From VRUE01 sp963708115 (lineage in GTDB: Bacteria; Actinomycetota; Thermoleophilia; Solirubrobacterales; 70-9): a stretch of 64,000 bases of DNA. Numbering within the stretch: position 1 is the first letter of the stretch; each line of letters starts with the position of its first letter. Location: positions 248,001 to 312,000 of the forward strand of contig CAVPRX010000002.1 of assembly GCA_963708115.1 (NCBI GenBank), in the 5' to 3' direction. Of this stretch, positions 55,440 to 63,994 are shown in pieces. The translations under genes were made by a program, and so were the position numbers. The notes below the pieces were generated by a model. The model was given only the letters and a program-made list of their open reading frames with translations. It was not told the origin of the DNA and did not search any database.

Positions 55440-56101
55440 GCCCGGTCGTCCTGGTCAGCCGTGTCGGTGCGGCAAAGGGCTCCCGAGCTGTAGCTGCGGC
55501 TCTGGCCTGCGCCGCATCCGAGTCCGACCGGGCGGCGCTGCTAGTCGACCTGGAGGAGGGAAGGGCGCCTCGTCCCACCCTGATCGCCACCGCGGGCGCG
55601 CGAGGCTTGGAGGAGCGTTTGGCGGCGCACCTACCGGATGCAGCAATCGCCTCGCGCGGGCGAATCTGCCAATTGAAGCTTCCTCCCGAGCGTGAGGCGA
55701 TCGAGACGCTGGCCGCTGCCCTGCCGCTCGTTCGCGAGTCGGCGGCCATCGTCCACCTGCCGCCAGTCTTGCTGCGGGCCGTGCTCGGCGACACCCGCAT
55801 CCGTTCCACCGGGGCGCTGCTGCGTGCCGATCTCGGCGAGGACCGTGCGCTAACGGCGCTTGCGGTACGCGACCTGGTGGCCGGCGGACTGCGAGTGGGG
55901 GTCGTCAAGCGCCCGCTTGGCTTGATTGTAGCCGGCGCCGCGCAGCTGGGAGCCCTGCCTACAGGTCCTCAGACGTTCTTCTCCAGTGCGTGCGAGCGCC
56001 TGTTGTGCACTGAAGACAGAAGGTTTCGCCAATGCTACGATGGAAAGGATGAAGCGAGAGGTGAGCGACAAGAGACCCAGCCGGAGTGGAGGCGGCGGTG
56101 A
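55436..56101 (+). CDS. Hypothetical protein of the TadE-like operon, possibly TadZ/CpaE-like
   Basis: A 221-residue protein. The start MSPVVLVSRVGAAKGSRAVAAALACAA resembles a degenerate P-loop of the ParA/MinD superfamily (K-G-S in place of G-K-T/S), followed by a DLEEG strand end. TadZ/CpaE proteins of this type localise Tad pili. Divergence prevents a firm assignment. The start overlaps the TadE-like stop (ATGA); the 3' end overlaps the antitoxin gene start. Confidence 0.55.
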   Translation: MSPVVLVSRVGAAKGSRAVAAALACAASESDRAALLVDLEEGRAPRPTLIATAGARGLEERLAAHLPDAAIASRGRICQLKLPPEREAIETLAAALPLVRESAAIVHLPPVLLRAVLGDTRIRSTGALLRADLGEDRALTALAVRDLVAGGLRVGVVKRPLGLIVAGAAQLGALPTGPQTFFSSACERLLCTEDRRFRQCYDGKDEARGERQETQPEWRRR

Positions 56102-56300
56102 GCCGCGGCCCGGCAAGCGCCGCCAGTTCGTACCTGCCAGGGAGCTCGCCGAAGCCCTCGTCGATCTCCCGCCCATCGACTACAAGCAGTTCCGAGCCGA
56201 TGTCGACGCCATCTTCGATGATGGTGGCCCGAAAGATTGGTATGAGTGGGCCGCGCGTACTGATCGACACGTCGATCTTGATCGACTTGAAGAAATCTGA
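56040..56300 (+). CDS. Putative antitoxin of a PIN-domain toxin pair
   Basis: An 86-residue protein with a charged N-terminus (MERMKREVSDKRPSRSGGGG) and a C-terminal part (DYKQFRADVDAIFDDGGPKDWYEWAARTD) that resembles toxin-wrapping tails of VapB-like antitoxins. It is followed, with 59 nt of overlap, by a PIN-domain gene. No DNA-binding fold can be named. A second ATG at 56049 is possible. Confidence 0.6.
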   Translation: MERMKREVSDKRPSRSGGGGEPRPGKRRQFVPARELAEALVDLPPIDYKQFRADVDAIFDDGGPKDWYEWAARTDRHVDLDRLEEI

Positions 56301-56646
56301 GCTCTTCCGCCTGTCCGCGAAGGTTGCAATCTCAACGCTCACGGTTGCGGAGCTGGTCAAGGGCCACTATGCGGCTGTCCGCGATCTAGACAAAGTGCGT
56401 CGGCGGCGCCATCTTCACCGGGTTGAAGCCACAATCGAAGCGCTCCCGTTCGACCTAGGATGCGCGCGGGCCTTCGGCCCCGTAGCAGTCGCGGTCGAGC
56501 AAATAGGGCGTAGGTCGCGTGGCTCGCGGTCTGTTGATTTGATGATTGCGGCGACCGCGCTCGCGCACGACCTGCCGCTCTACACGCTCAACTCAAAGGA
56601 TCTGCGCGGCCTCGAGGACTTGATCGAGATCGTCGACGTGGGTTGA
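56242..56646 (+). CDS. PIN-domain toxin (VapC-like)
   Basis: A 134-residue PIN-domain ribonuclease. The acidic active-site residues are in VLIDTSILIDL (D), STLTVAELVKG (E), SRSVDLMIAATAL (D) and the last Asp in LYTLNSKDLRGLE. VapC toxins cut tRNA or rRNA. It overlaps the putative antitoxin gene by 59 nt. Confidence 0.85.
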   Translation: MSGPRVLIDTSILIDLKKSELFRLSAKVAISTLTVAELVKGHYAAVRDLDKVRRRRHLHRVEATIEALPFDLGCARAFGPVAVAVEQIGRRSRGSRSVDLMIAATALAHDLPLYTLNSKDLRGLEDLIEIVDVG

Positions 56647-56656
56647 GGCCGTCCTC

Positions 56657-57112
56657 CTACGGGGTGGCGGCGTGCCAGGTGCCGACGTCCTTGAAGCCCT
56701 CGCCGTTGGCGTCGCCCTTCTTGTTGTCGCCGTCGAAGGTGTAGAGCGGGCGGCCTTCGAAGGTCACCTGGCGCAGGCCGTTGTCGGGACGCTTGATCGT
56801 GCCGAGGGCCACGGGACCGGTCGGCTTTACGCCCTTGGCGACGGCGAGCGGGTGCCAGTCCTTCAGGCATGAGCCCTTGCAGATGAAGGTGCCGTGCTTC
56901 TCGGCGCTGAGCGTGTACAGGGTGAGGCCGTTGTTGGCGGTGAGGACGGTCTTGCCCAGCGAGGCGCTGTTCGCCTCCTTGACCACGCGCTTGCTCGTAG
57001 CGGCGACCGAGAGCGAGGTGAAGATCGCGGCTGCTGCAAGAACGGCGACCACCGCGGCGGCGATCGCGATGCTCGGATGACGTGGGCGATGGCTGCTCGG
57101 TGACTGCGGCAT
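56657..57112 (-). CDS. Secreted repeat protein, COG4315 family
   Basis: A 151-residue protein. An N-terminal hydrophobic segment (IAIAAAVVAVLAAAAIFTSLSVAA) is followed by two COG4315-type repeats: LTANNGLTLYTLSAEKHGTFICKGSCLKDWHPL and the partner RQVTFEGRPLYTFDGDNKKGDANGEG. The family is secreted and often lipid-linked in actinomycetes, with an unknown but possibly redox-related role. It is convergent with the PIN gene and divergent from the TadE/G-like fusion gene. Confidence 0.85.
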   Translation of the reverse strand: MPQSPSSHRPRHPSIAIAAAVVAVLAAAAIFTSLSVAATSKRVVKEANSASLGKTVLTANNGLTLYTLSAEKHGTFICKGSCLKDWHPLAVAKGVKPTGPVALGTIKRPDNGLRQVTFEGRPLYTFDGDNKKGDANGEGFKDVGTWHAATP

Positions 57113-57194
57113 GAATGCTCCTCGGGTCGAAAATCGGGTTCGCCCTGTCTACGGACGCAATTGCGTATCGGTTCGATCGCACATATTTTCGTTT

Positions 57195-57235
57195 GAGCGC
57201 ACCACACGCGCGTCGGCGCCCGCAAGGGTCGGCGC
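57195..57235 (+). promoter_or_regulatory. Fixed-register upstream element, copy 4 (fusion gene)
   Basis: GAGCGCACCACACGCGCG (57195-57212) ends exactly 23 nt before the ATG at 57236. The TTTTCGTTT in front (57186-57194) matches copy 3. The spacer carries TCGG at -7 to -4 and can form GGCGCC...GGCGC. No Shine-Dalgarno sequence is apparent. Confidence 0.75.
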
Positions 57236-58594
57236 ATGGAGGGTCGCAGAGAGAACGGTCAGGCGCTGCTGTTGGCGCTTGGAGGCGCTTTTGCGCTGAT
57301 CGCCGGAGCCCTGGCGCTGGTCGCGATCTCCGGCGCGGTGACGGGGAAGGGGCGAGCGCAGCGGGCGGCTGATCTGGCCGCGATCTCGGCGGCACGCTCG
57401 ATGCGCGACGACCTGCCGCGCCTACTGGCGCCCGCGGTGCTCCCCAACGGCTTGCCGAATCCAGCGCACGTGGAGAAGGTCGAGTACCTGGCCCGGGCCC
57501 GAGCCGCCGCATCCGAAGTGGCGAGAGCGAACGACATCGGCACCGCGCGGTTGGAGATCGCCTTCCCCGACGTCGGGTCGTTCGCGCCGGTCCGCGTCAA
57601 GGCCGTTGTGACCGGCAGCCTCGTTTGGGACGATGCCGGCGAGAAGGGCCAGAGCGCCGACATCGAGGCGTCGGCGGTGGCCGAAGCAGCCGCACCGGCC
57701 AGCCGTAGGGGCTCGATGGCGCCGATCGCCAGCGGGGGCGGCTACGGCGGTCCGCTCGCTTACCGGACCGGGGAGGGGATGCGGCCTGATGTGGCTGCTG
57801 CCTTCGACCGGATGGCTGCCGCCGCGTCCAGTGCTGGGCTCACTCTGGTCGTCAATTCCGGCTTCCGCTCCGACGCCGAACAGGCGGCGCTCTTCGCCGC
57901 CCATCCCGACCCGACCTGGGTGGCACCGCCGGGCCACTCGCTGCATCGTTGCGCGACCGAGCTCGACCTCGGTCCTGAATCCGCCTACGCCTGGCTCGCG
58001 GCACACGCCAATGGGTTCGGCTTCGTCCAGCGCTACTCGTGGGAGGCCTGGCACTACGGGTTCACGGCCGGGCCGCCGCCATGCTCGGCCGCGGGAAACG
58101 GCATCGGGGTGGCCGCGGAGAGCAGTGGGGGAGACGGCGCCCTGGCCGGCGGCACCGGCCTCCCCGCCTTCGTCCCCGCGCGCTTTCGTGCCCTGCTCCT
58201 CCGCGCGGCCGCGCACTGGAACGTCTCGGCCGCCTTGCTCGCGGCACAGCTGATGGCCGAGTCGAACTTCAACCCCTACGCGGGATCTCCGGCCGGAGCC
58301 CAAGGCATCGCCCAGTTCATGCCGTCCACGGCCGCGGCTTACGGCCTCGAGGACCCCTTTGACCCAGACGAAGCGATCGATGCCCAGGCCCACCTCATGT
58401 CCGACCTGATCCGCCAATTCGGCTCCCCCCAGCTCGCCCTCGCCGCCTACAACGCCGGCCCGGTACCGGTGGAAGCCTGCGATTGCGTGCCCGGTTACCC
58501 CGAGACCCAGGCATACGTAAGCAGGATCCTCGCCCTCCTCGGAGGAGCGGGCGCCCTGGCGATTCCGAGCTTCGAAATCAGGCTGGTGTCCTGA
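57236..58594 (+). CDS. TadE/G-like pilin fused to VanY-type DD-peptidase and lytic transglycosylase domains
   Basis: A 452-residue, three-part protein. Residues 1-~150 look like a TadG-like (Flp pilus) membrane protein: helix LLLALGGAFALIAGALALVAISG, then the pseudopilin-like RAQRAADLAAISAARS. Residues ~171-277 are an M15 DD-carboxypeptidase: SGFRSDAEQAALF, the zinc site S235-x-H237...D244 and W272-H273. Residues ~320-440 are a lytic transglycosylase: catalytic E342 in MAESNFNPYAG, GAQGIAQFMPSTA and AYNAGP. The two enzymes cut different bonds of peptidoglycan, and the helix would hold them at the membrane. This fits local opening of the wall for a pilus or DNA-uptake pore, which is inference. 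It shares its upstream element with the TadE-like operon and comF. Confidence 0.88.
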   Translation: MEGRRENGQALLLALGGAFALIAGALALVAISGAVTGKGRAQRAADLAAISAARSMRDDLPRLLAPAVLPNGLPNPAHVEKVEYLARARAAASEVARANDIGTARLEIAFPDVGSFAPVRVKAVVTGSLVWDDAGEKGQSADIEASAVAEAAAPASRRGSMAPIASGGGYGGPLAYRTGEGMRPDVAAAFDRMAAAASSAGLTLVVNSGFRSDAEQAALFAAHPDPTWVAPPGHSLHRCATELDLGPESAYAWLAAHANGFGFVQRYSWEAWHYGFTAGPPPCSAAGNGIGVAAESSGGDGALAGGTGLPAFVPARFRALLLRAAAHWNVSAALLAAQLMAESNFNPYAGSPAGAQGIAQFMPSTAAAYGLEDPFDPDEAIDAQAHLMSDLIRQFGSPQLALAAYNAGPVPVEACDCVPGYPETQAYVSRILALLGGAGALAIPSFEIRLVS

Positions 58595-58627
58595 TGCCGG
58601 CGCTCGCATACGACCCGCCTCAGTGCT

Positions 58628-58653
58628 TACACCTGAATGTGTATTCTGGTGTA
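58628..58653. promoter_or_regulatory. Operator-like palindrome before the VapBC genes
   Basis: TACACC (58628-58633) and GGTGTA (58648-58653) form a perfect inverted repeat whose last base abuts the antitoxin GTG. A TATTCT in its centre could be a -10. This fits an autorepression site for the antitoxin. Confidence 0.55.
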
Positions 58654-58866
58654 GTGACGCGAACCAACATCGAGATCGATGACGAGCTGATCGAGCGCGT
58701 AATGCAGATCTATCGCCTCCCCAGTAAACGGGAGGCCGTTGATCTGGCCTTGCGAAAACTCGCGGGGGAACCCATGAGCCGCCAGGAAATGCTCGAAATG
58801 GAGGGAGTCGGCTGGGGCGGCGACCTCAACGAGATTCGTTCGCGCGAAGAGATACCCGAGCTGTGA
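58654..58866 (+). CDS. VapB-type antitoxin
   Basis: A 70-residue protein starting MTRTNIEIDDELIERVMQIY, the ribbon-helix-helix antitoxin pattern, with SKREAVDLALRKLAG, typical of type II VapB (DUF2191). It would bind the palindrome at 58628-58653 and neutralise the adjacent PIN toxin. GTG start; the stop overlaps the toxin start (GTGA). Confidence 0.85.
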   Translation: MTRTNIEIDDELIERVMQIYRLPSKREAVDLALRKLAGEPMSRQEMLEMEGVGWGGDLNEIRSREEIPEL

Positions 58867-59279
58867 TCCTCGCCGACACCTCCGCGTGGATCGAGTTGCT
58901 TCGAGCGACTGGAAGCCCGGTTCACCTATGCCTGAAGACCGTCCTGGACGAGCGCGCCGAGCTGGCCACTACCGACGTCGTGATGATGGAGGTCCTGGCT
59001 GGGGCCAAGGACCGGACAGAGCGTGACTGGCTGCGGCGCCTTCTCTATGGGAATCGCTTCCTGGGGGTGAACGGGCCGGCGGACTACGAGAGTGCCGCTG
59101 AGCTATACCGGCTCTGTCGCCGAGGAGGCGAGACACCGCGTCAACTGACGGACTGTCTGATTGCGATCGTCGCAATGCGTAACGAGGCGGAACTGCTCGC
59201 TTGCGACACGGATTTCCAGGTCATCGCGCGCCACGCACCCCTACGGCTCGCCTCTGCGTCGGCGACTCACCCCGCCTAG
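58863..59279 (+). CDS. VapC-type PIN-domain toxin
   Basis: A 138-residue PIN ribonuclease: MILADTSAWIELLR (D), DVVMMEVLAGAKD (E), LTDCLIAIVAMRN (D) and LACDTDFQVIA (D) supply the four acidic residues. It pairs with the VapB gene by a 4-nt overlap. GTG start. Confidence 0.9.
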   Translation: MILADTSAWIELLRATGSPVHLCLKTVLDERAELATTDVVMMEVLAGAKDRTERDWLRRLLYGNRFLGVNGPADYESAAELYRLCRRGGETPRQLTDCLIAIVAMRNEAELLACDTDFQVIARHAPLRLASASATHPA

Positions 59280-59290
59280 ACTGCCGGCTA

Positions 59291-59764
59291 ATGGCCACCG
59301 TCGAGGTACAGGGTGTCGAGGGGATGCAGGCACTGCTCGGGCAGGAGATCGGCCCGAGCGATTGGCGCGCCGTCACCCAGGAGGACATCAACACCTTTGC
59401 CGAGCTCTCGGGCGACGACCAGTGGATCCACGTTGACGTCGAGAAGGCGAAGAACGAGAGCCCCTTCGGCACGACGATCGCCCACGGCAACCTCACCCTT
59501 TCGCTGGTCGACGGCTTCCGCAAAGACCTTATTTCTTCAACTGGCTTCGCCCTCGGCGTCAATTACGGCTGGAACAAGATCCGCTTCCCCGCTCCTGTCC
59601 CCGTGGACTCCAAAGTCCGCGGCAAGGCCGAGGTCGTCTCGATCGACGAGAAGGGTGGCGGCTGGTACGAGGTGGTGACCCGCTTCACCCTCGAGGTCGA
59701 GGGCAACGAGAAGCCTTGTTTCGTCGGCGACTCGGTGACGCGGGTCATGGCGCCAACCGGCTAA
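59291..59764 (+). CDS. MaoC-like (R)-specific dehydratase
   Basis: A 157-residue single hot-dog-fold protein. The hydratase-2 active site is recognised from INTFAELSGDDQWIHVDVEKA (Asp-His pair) and TTIAHGNLTLSLVDGF. The family hydrates (R)-3-hydroxyacyl-CoA in fatty-acid metabolism. Short-chain dehydrogenase and enoyl-CoA hydratase genes follow within 3 kb, so a lipid-metabolism cluster is likely, though the genes are not one operon. Confidence 0.88.
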   Translation: MATVEVQGVEGMQALLGQEIGPSDWRAVTQEDINTFAELSGDDQWIHVDVEKAKNESPFGTTIAHGNLTLSLVDGFRKDLISSTGFALGVNYGWNKIRFPAPVPVDSKVRGKAEVVSIDEKGGGWYEVVTRFTLEVEGNEKPCFVGDSVTRVMAPTG

Positions 59765-59802
59765 CTGACGTTCGCCCGGTCGACTTCATGTAGAAGTCGA
59801 GC

Positions 59803-60585
59803 ATGATTGAACGGTCGGGGGCAGAGCGGATCGCGGTGGTTACCGGTGTCAGTCGTCGCGCTGGCATCGGCTTCGCGATCGCACGCCGGCTTCTCGAGGA
59901 TGGTGGGAAGGTCCTGCTTCACTCGTTCTCCGCCCACGATGCCGAGCAGTCGTGGGGTGGCGACCCAGGTGGCATCGACGCCCTGATCGGCGAGCTCGGG
60001 GGTGCCTCGGATCGGCTCCAGCACATCGAGGCCGACCTCGGCGACCCTGACGCTTCGCGGCGGGTGATCGACAGGGCGGTCGATGCATTCGGTGCGGTTG
60101 ACGCCCTCGTGGTGAACCACGCTGCGGGCTCCGATCAGTCGCTCGAGACGGCCACCGTCGAGGAGCTCGACAGGACGTGGGTCGTGAACGCTCGTGCCGC
60201 GGTCCTCCTCTCTCAAGCGTTTGCTGCGGCCCACGACGACGACCGAGCGGACGGGCGCATCGTCCTGTTTACCTCCGGCCAGCACCTCGGGCCGATGCGC
60301 GGCGAGTTGCCTTACGTGCTCAGCAAGGGTGCCGTGCACCAGGTCACCCGCACGCTCGCCGACGAACTCGCCGAGCGCGGGATCACGGTCAACGCGATCA
60401 ACCCGGGACCGGTAGACACCGGCTGGCCCTCGGCAGAGCTGCGCGGGCGCCTGCGCCCGGCCTTTCCGGCCGGGCGCTGGGGTCGCCCCGACGACGTAGC
60501 CCCGATCGTCGGCTGGCTCGTCTCGCCCGACAGCGCCTGGCTGACCGGCCAGGTGATCGACGCCGAGGGCGGCTTCCGTCGCTAG
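59803..60585 (+). CDS. Short-chain dehydrogenase/reductase
   Basis: A 260-residue SDR. The cofactor-binding glycine motif is GVSRRAGIGFAIARRL. The catalytic region has the Ser in FTSGQHLGP and Y-x-x-x-K in YVLSKGAVHQ. ITVNAINPGPVDTGW and the C-terminal GQVIDAEGGF are classical SDR traits, resembling 3-oxoacyl-[acyl carrier] reductases. The exact substrate is unknown. Confidence 0.9.
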   Translation: MIERSGAERIAVVTGVSRRAGIGFAIARRLLEDGGKVLLHSFSAHDAEQSWGGDPGGIDALIGELGGASDRLQHIEADLGDPDASRRVIDRAVDAFGAVDALVVNHAAGSDQSLETATVEELDRTWVVNARAAVLLSQAFAAAHDDDRADGRIVLFTSGQHLGPMRGELPYVLSKGAVHQVTRTLADELAERGITVNAINPGPVDTGWPSAELRGRLRPAFPAGRWGRPDDVAPIVGWLVSPDSAWLTGQVIDAEGGFRR

Positions 60586-60697
60586 CGGCCCCGCCTGATA
60601 GGCGGTTCCTGGCCAAGCAGATCAAGGACGCAGGGAGCGTGGCGTGCGCTAGCACGCGAGCGACCGAGGACGCCGATATGCGCCGGCCAGGGGCCGC

Positions 60698-61144
60698 CTA
60701 TTTGACGGTGAGGGTGCCTTCCATGCCTGCTTCGCGGTGCCCCGGCACGGTGCAGTAGAAGGTGTAGGTGCCCGATTTGAGGTCGACAGAGGTCGAGGTT
60801 TCGCCTTCGCCGATCAGTTCGGTCTTGCCGACTTCCTTGCCGCTGGAGTCTTCGATCGCCACGTCGTGGGTGAGGCTCTGCGGGTTTTTGAAGTCGACGG
60901 TCACGTTGCCGGCCTTGGCCGACGCTTCGGTGGTCGTGTAGGCGAGTTCGCCGTTCGGGTCGGCTTCGAACGCGACCGTCGAGCCGCCGCCTTCGCCACC
61001 GCCGGATTCCTTGCCGCTTTCGGCCGCCGCGCCGCCGTTGGCTTCTTCGGCGCTGGAGGTCGTGGTGGAGGAGTCGCTTCCCCCGCAAGCTACGAGGGCG
61101 ACGGAGGCAAGTGCGAGTACGAACAGTGCAGCAAGCTTCTTCAT
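60698..61144 (-). CDS. Cupredoxin-domain lipoprotein (plastocyanin-like)
   Basis: A 148-residue lipoprotein: signal ending in lipobox LVACG, a Ser/Gly/Glu-rich linker (about residues 22-54), then a plastocyanin-fold domain. The copper ligands are His in SLTHDVAIED, Cys in TFYCTVPGH, His in the same stretch, and Met in EAGMEGTL. It would shuttle electrons on the outer face of the membrane. The partner is unknown. Confidence 0.9.
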   Translation of the reverse strand: MKKLAALFVLALASVALVACGGSDSSTTTSSAEEANGGAAAESGKESGGGEGGGSTVAFEADPNGELAYTTTEASAKAGNVTVDFKNPQSLTHDVAIEDSSGKEVGKTELIGEGETSTSVDLKSGTYTFYCTVPGHREAGMEGTLTVK

Positions 61145-61226
61145 TGGGCTGGATCCTTTCCTGGGGGGACGCTCAGGGTGACTCTAGACGGTTATGACTT
61201 GGATACGGCCAGGGGCCGGGGCCGGT

Positions 61227-62051
61227 TCAGCGGCCCTTGAACTCGGGCTTCTCGCCGCCGAAGAAGGCGATTGCGCCTTCGCGCAGATCCTCGGTCGCCA
61301 TGCTGTCGGCGATCCCGTGCCGCTCCAGCTGCAGATGCTCGGTGAGGCTGTTCTCGATGCTCTGATTGCAGAGCCGTTTGGCCATTTTCACGTAGTACGG
61401 CGCCTTCTTGGCGAGCTTCGTGGCCTTCGCCCGGGCCGCGTCGATCAGCTCGTCCGCCGGCACGACCTCCGAGACGAGGCCCCGCTCGAGCGCATCCGCG
61501 GCGTTCATGTTCGGGTCTTCCAGGAAGATCTCCAAAGCTTTGCTCGGTCCGACGACGCGCGGCAGGAAGTAGGTCATGCCGCCGTCCGGCGAGGCGCCGA
61601 TGCGGCCGTAGGCGCAGGCGACGAAAGCGTCGTCCGCGGCGATGCGGATGTCGCAGGCGAGCGCCAGCGAGAACCCTGCTCCGGCCGCGGCGCCGTTGAC
61701 CGCCGCGATCACCGGATAGGGGATGCGCCGCAGGTCGACGATCGCCGTGTGCAGCGCCTCGGCGCCGCGCCGCACCTGTGCCGGCAGGTCGATTGAGTCG
61801 TCTTCGACGCCGGCTTTGAAGCCGTTGATGTCGCCACCGGAGCAGAAGGCCTTGCCCGTGCCGGTGATGATCAGCGCGCGCAGTGGGGCCTGGTCGGCGA
61901 ACCAGGCGAAGGCGGTCCCCAGGTCGAGGATCATCTCGGGGCTCATCGCGTTGAAGCTCTCGGGTCGATCGAGGGTCAGGGTGCCGATCTCGCCATCGAC
62001 CTCGATTCGCAGCGTGCTCAGCTCGGGCGGGCTGATCGTCTCGGTGGTCAT
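61227..62051 (-). CDS. Enoyl-CoA hydratase/isomerase family protein
   Basis: A 274-residue crotonase-fold enzyme. The oxyanion-hole sequences are FCSGGDINGFKAG and AAGAGFSLALACDIRIA; the usual first catalytic Glu region reads RIGASPDGGMTYFLPR, with Asp/Pro changes from GLIPDAGGTQ. It probably acts on 2-enoyl-CoA in fatty-acid breakdown or a related reaction. ATG at 62051 (MTTETISP) is preferred over an upstream ATG 12 codons earlier. It is divergent from uvrC. Confidence 0.9.
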   Translation of the reverse strand: MTTETISPPELSTLRIEVDGEIGTLTLDRPESFNAMSPEMILDLGTAFAWFADQAPLRALIITGTGKAFCSGGDINGFKAGVEDDSIDLPAQVRRGAEALHTAIVDLRRIPYPVIAAVNGAAAGAGFSLALACDIRIAADDAFVACAYGRIGASPDGGMTYFLPRVVGPSKALEIFLEDPNMNAADALERGLVSEVVPADELIDAARAKATKLAKKAPYYVKMAKRLCNQSIENSLTEHLQLERHGIADSMATEDLREGAIAFFGGEKPEFKGR

Positions 62052-62113
62052 CTCGCTATCTCCGTATCCGTATCGAAGGTTGGCCAACTGGCCAGGAGCC
62101 TACCCTTTGGCCT

Positions 62114-63994
62114 GTGAGCGCAAGCGACCGAGAGACCTCGCGGGCCGAACGCCTGGCGCAGCAGCGCCGCGAGCTGCCCGACTCCCCCGGCGTCTACCTC
62201 TTCTACGAGGAAAACGGCGAGCTGCTCTACGTCGGCAAGGCCCGCTCGATCCGCAAACGCGTCGCCTCGCACTTCTCCGGCGGCGAGAGCCGGCTGACCT
62301 CGCGGGTCGACCGCATCGACGTCCTCGTCACCGCCAACGAGGCCGAGGCGCTGCTCGCCGAGCAGAGCTTCATCAAGCGCCACCGGCCGCGCTTCAACAT
62401 CCGCCTGCGTGACGACAAGTCCTACCCCTACGTCTGCGTCAGCCTCGACGAGGACTACCCGCGGGTCTACTTCACCCGTGAGAAGCACCGCTCCGGCCGT
62501 GCCTACTTCGGCCCCTTCTCCAGCGCCAAGCGGGTGCGGGAGACTCTCGACCTGCTCGGCAAGCTGTTCCAGTTCCGTACCTGCGAGGGGGCCGAGCCGG
62601 GCCGCCGCTCCGGCAGCCCCTGTCTCGACTACTACATCAAGCGCTGCGGGGCGCCCTGCGTCGGCTACGTCAGCCAGGAGGAGTACCGGCGCAACATCGA
62701 GGCGATCGTCGACTTCCTCTCCGGCCGCTACCGCCAGGTCGAGGCCGACGAGCAGGCGAAGATGGAGGATGCGGCGGCGGCGCGCGAGTTCGAGCGGGCG
62801 GCGCTGCACCGCGACCGGCTGAAGGCGATCCAGTCGCTGTTCGAGCGGCAGCGGGTCGCCGGTGGATCGGTCGGCACCGCCGACATGATCGGGGTCGCGG
62901 CCGAGGGGCAAGATGCCAACGCCCAGGTCTTCCAGGTGCGCGACGGCATCCTCGCCGAGCGGCAGAGCTTCTACCTCGACAACCAGGCCGAACGCGACCT
63001 CGCCGAGGTTGCCGAGGAGTTCATCGGCCAGTACTACTCGGCCTCACCGGCGATGCCGCGGACGATCGTCGTCGGCCCCTACCTGCGCGAGCGCGCCGAG
63101 CTGTTGGCGGCGGCGCTGGGGGAGCGGCGCGGCTCGCCGGTCGAGGTGCGGGTCGCCGAGCGCGGCGACAAGCGCCGCCTGCGCGAGCTGGCCGAGCGCA
63201 ACGCCCGCCTCGCCCTCGACCAGGACCGGCTGCGGCGCGAGCACCGCCGCCAGCGCCGGGTCGACTCGCTCGCCGACCTGCGCGAGGCCCTGCAGATGGA
63301 GGAGCTGCCGATCCGCATCGAGGGCTTCGACATCTCCAACCTCGGCGGCGAGCACACGGTCGCCTCGATGGTCGTCTTCGAGGGCGGCGCGACGAAGAAG
63401 TCGGACTACCGCCGCTTCCGCGTGCGCGGCGAGCGCGCGAACGGGTCCGACGACTTCGCTTCCATGGAGGAGGTGCTGAGCCGTCGCGTCAACCGCTACG
63501 AGGAGCAGGTCGATCTATCCCCCCACGACGGCAAACGCGACGAGAGCTTCGCCGCGCTGCCCGCGCTGGTCATGGTCGACGGCGGCAAAGGGCAGCTGGG
63601 TGCCGCGATGCGCGTCCTCGGCCCCTTCGTCGAGCGCGGCACGACGGTGGTCTCCCTCGCCAAGCGCGAGGAGGAGGTCTTCGTCCCGGGGCGGGTGGCG
63701 CCGATCGACCTGACCGCCGACTCGGAGGCCTCGAAGCTGCTGCAACGGGTGCGCGACGAGGCGCACCGCTTCGCGATCGACCACCACCGCGGGCGTCGCG
63801 ACCGGGCGATGACCGGCTCGGTGCTCGACGACCTGAAGGGTGTCGGTCCGGCCCGCAAGCGGGCCTTCCTAAAGCACTTCGGCACGCCGGAGCGGTTCCT
63901 CAGCGCGAGTCGTGAGGAGCTGGAGGCGGTGCCGGGCGTCCCCGGCAAGCTGGCCCGCGAGATCCACGAGCAGCTGCACAGGACGGGCGGCTAA
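62114..63994 (+). CDS. uvrC: Excinuclease ABC subunit C
   Basis: A 626-residue nucleotide-excision repair endonuclease. The GIY-YIG domain is at the start (SPGVYLFYEENGELLYVGKARSIRKRVASHF). A UVR motif (DEQAKMEDAAAAREFERAALHRDRL) follows near residue 215, then the RNase H-like domain (IEGFDISNLGGEHTVASMVVF, MVDGGKGQLGAA) and a C-terminal helix-hairpin-helix (LKGVGPARKRAFLKHFG). UvrC makes both incisions around a lesion marked by UvrAB. Complete; it ends 6 bp before the window does. GTG start. Confidence 0.96.
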   Translation: MSASDRETSRAERLAQQRRELPDSPGVYLFYEENGELLYVGKARSIRKRVASHFSGGESRLTSRVDRIDVLVTANEAEALLAEQSFIKRHRPRFNIRLRDDKSYPYVCVSLDEDYPRVYFTREKHRSGRAYFGPFSSAKRVRETLDLLGKLFQFRTCEGAEPGRRSGSPCLDYYIKRCGAPCVGYVSQEEYRRNIEAIVDFLSGRYRQVEADEQAKMEDAAAAREFERAALHRDRLKAIQSLFERQRVAGGSVGTADMIGVAAEGQDANAQVFQVRDGILAERQSFYLDNQAERDLAEVAEEFIGQYYSASPAMPRTIVVGPYLRERAELLAAALGERRGSPVEVRVAERGDKRRLRELAERNARLALDQDRLRREHRRQRRVDSLADLREALQMEELPIRIEGFDISNLGGEHTVASMVVFEGGATKKSDYRRFRVRGERANGSDDFASMEEVLSRRVNRYEEQVDLSPHDGKRDESFAALPALVMVDGGKGQLGAAMRVLGPFVERGTTVVSLAKREEEVFVPGRVAPIDLTADSEASKLLQRVRDEAHRFAIDHHRGRRDRAMTGSVLDDLKGVGPARKRAFLKHFGTPERFLSASREELEAVPGVPGKLAREIHEQLHRTGG

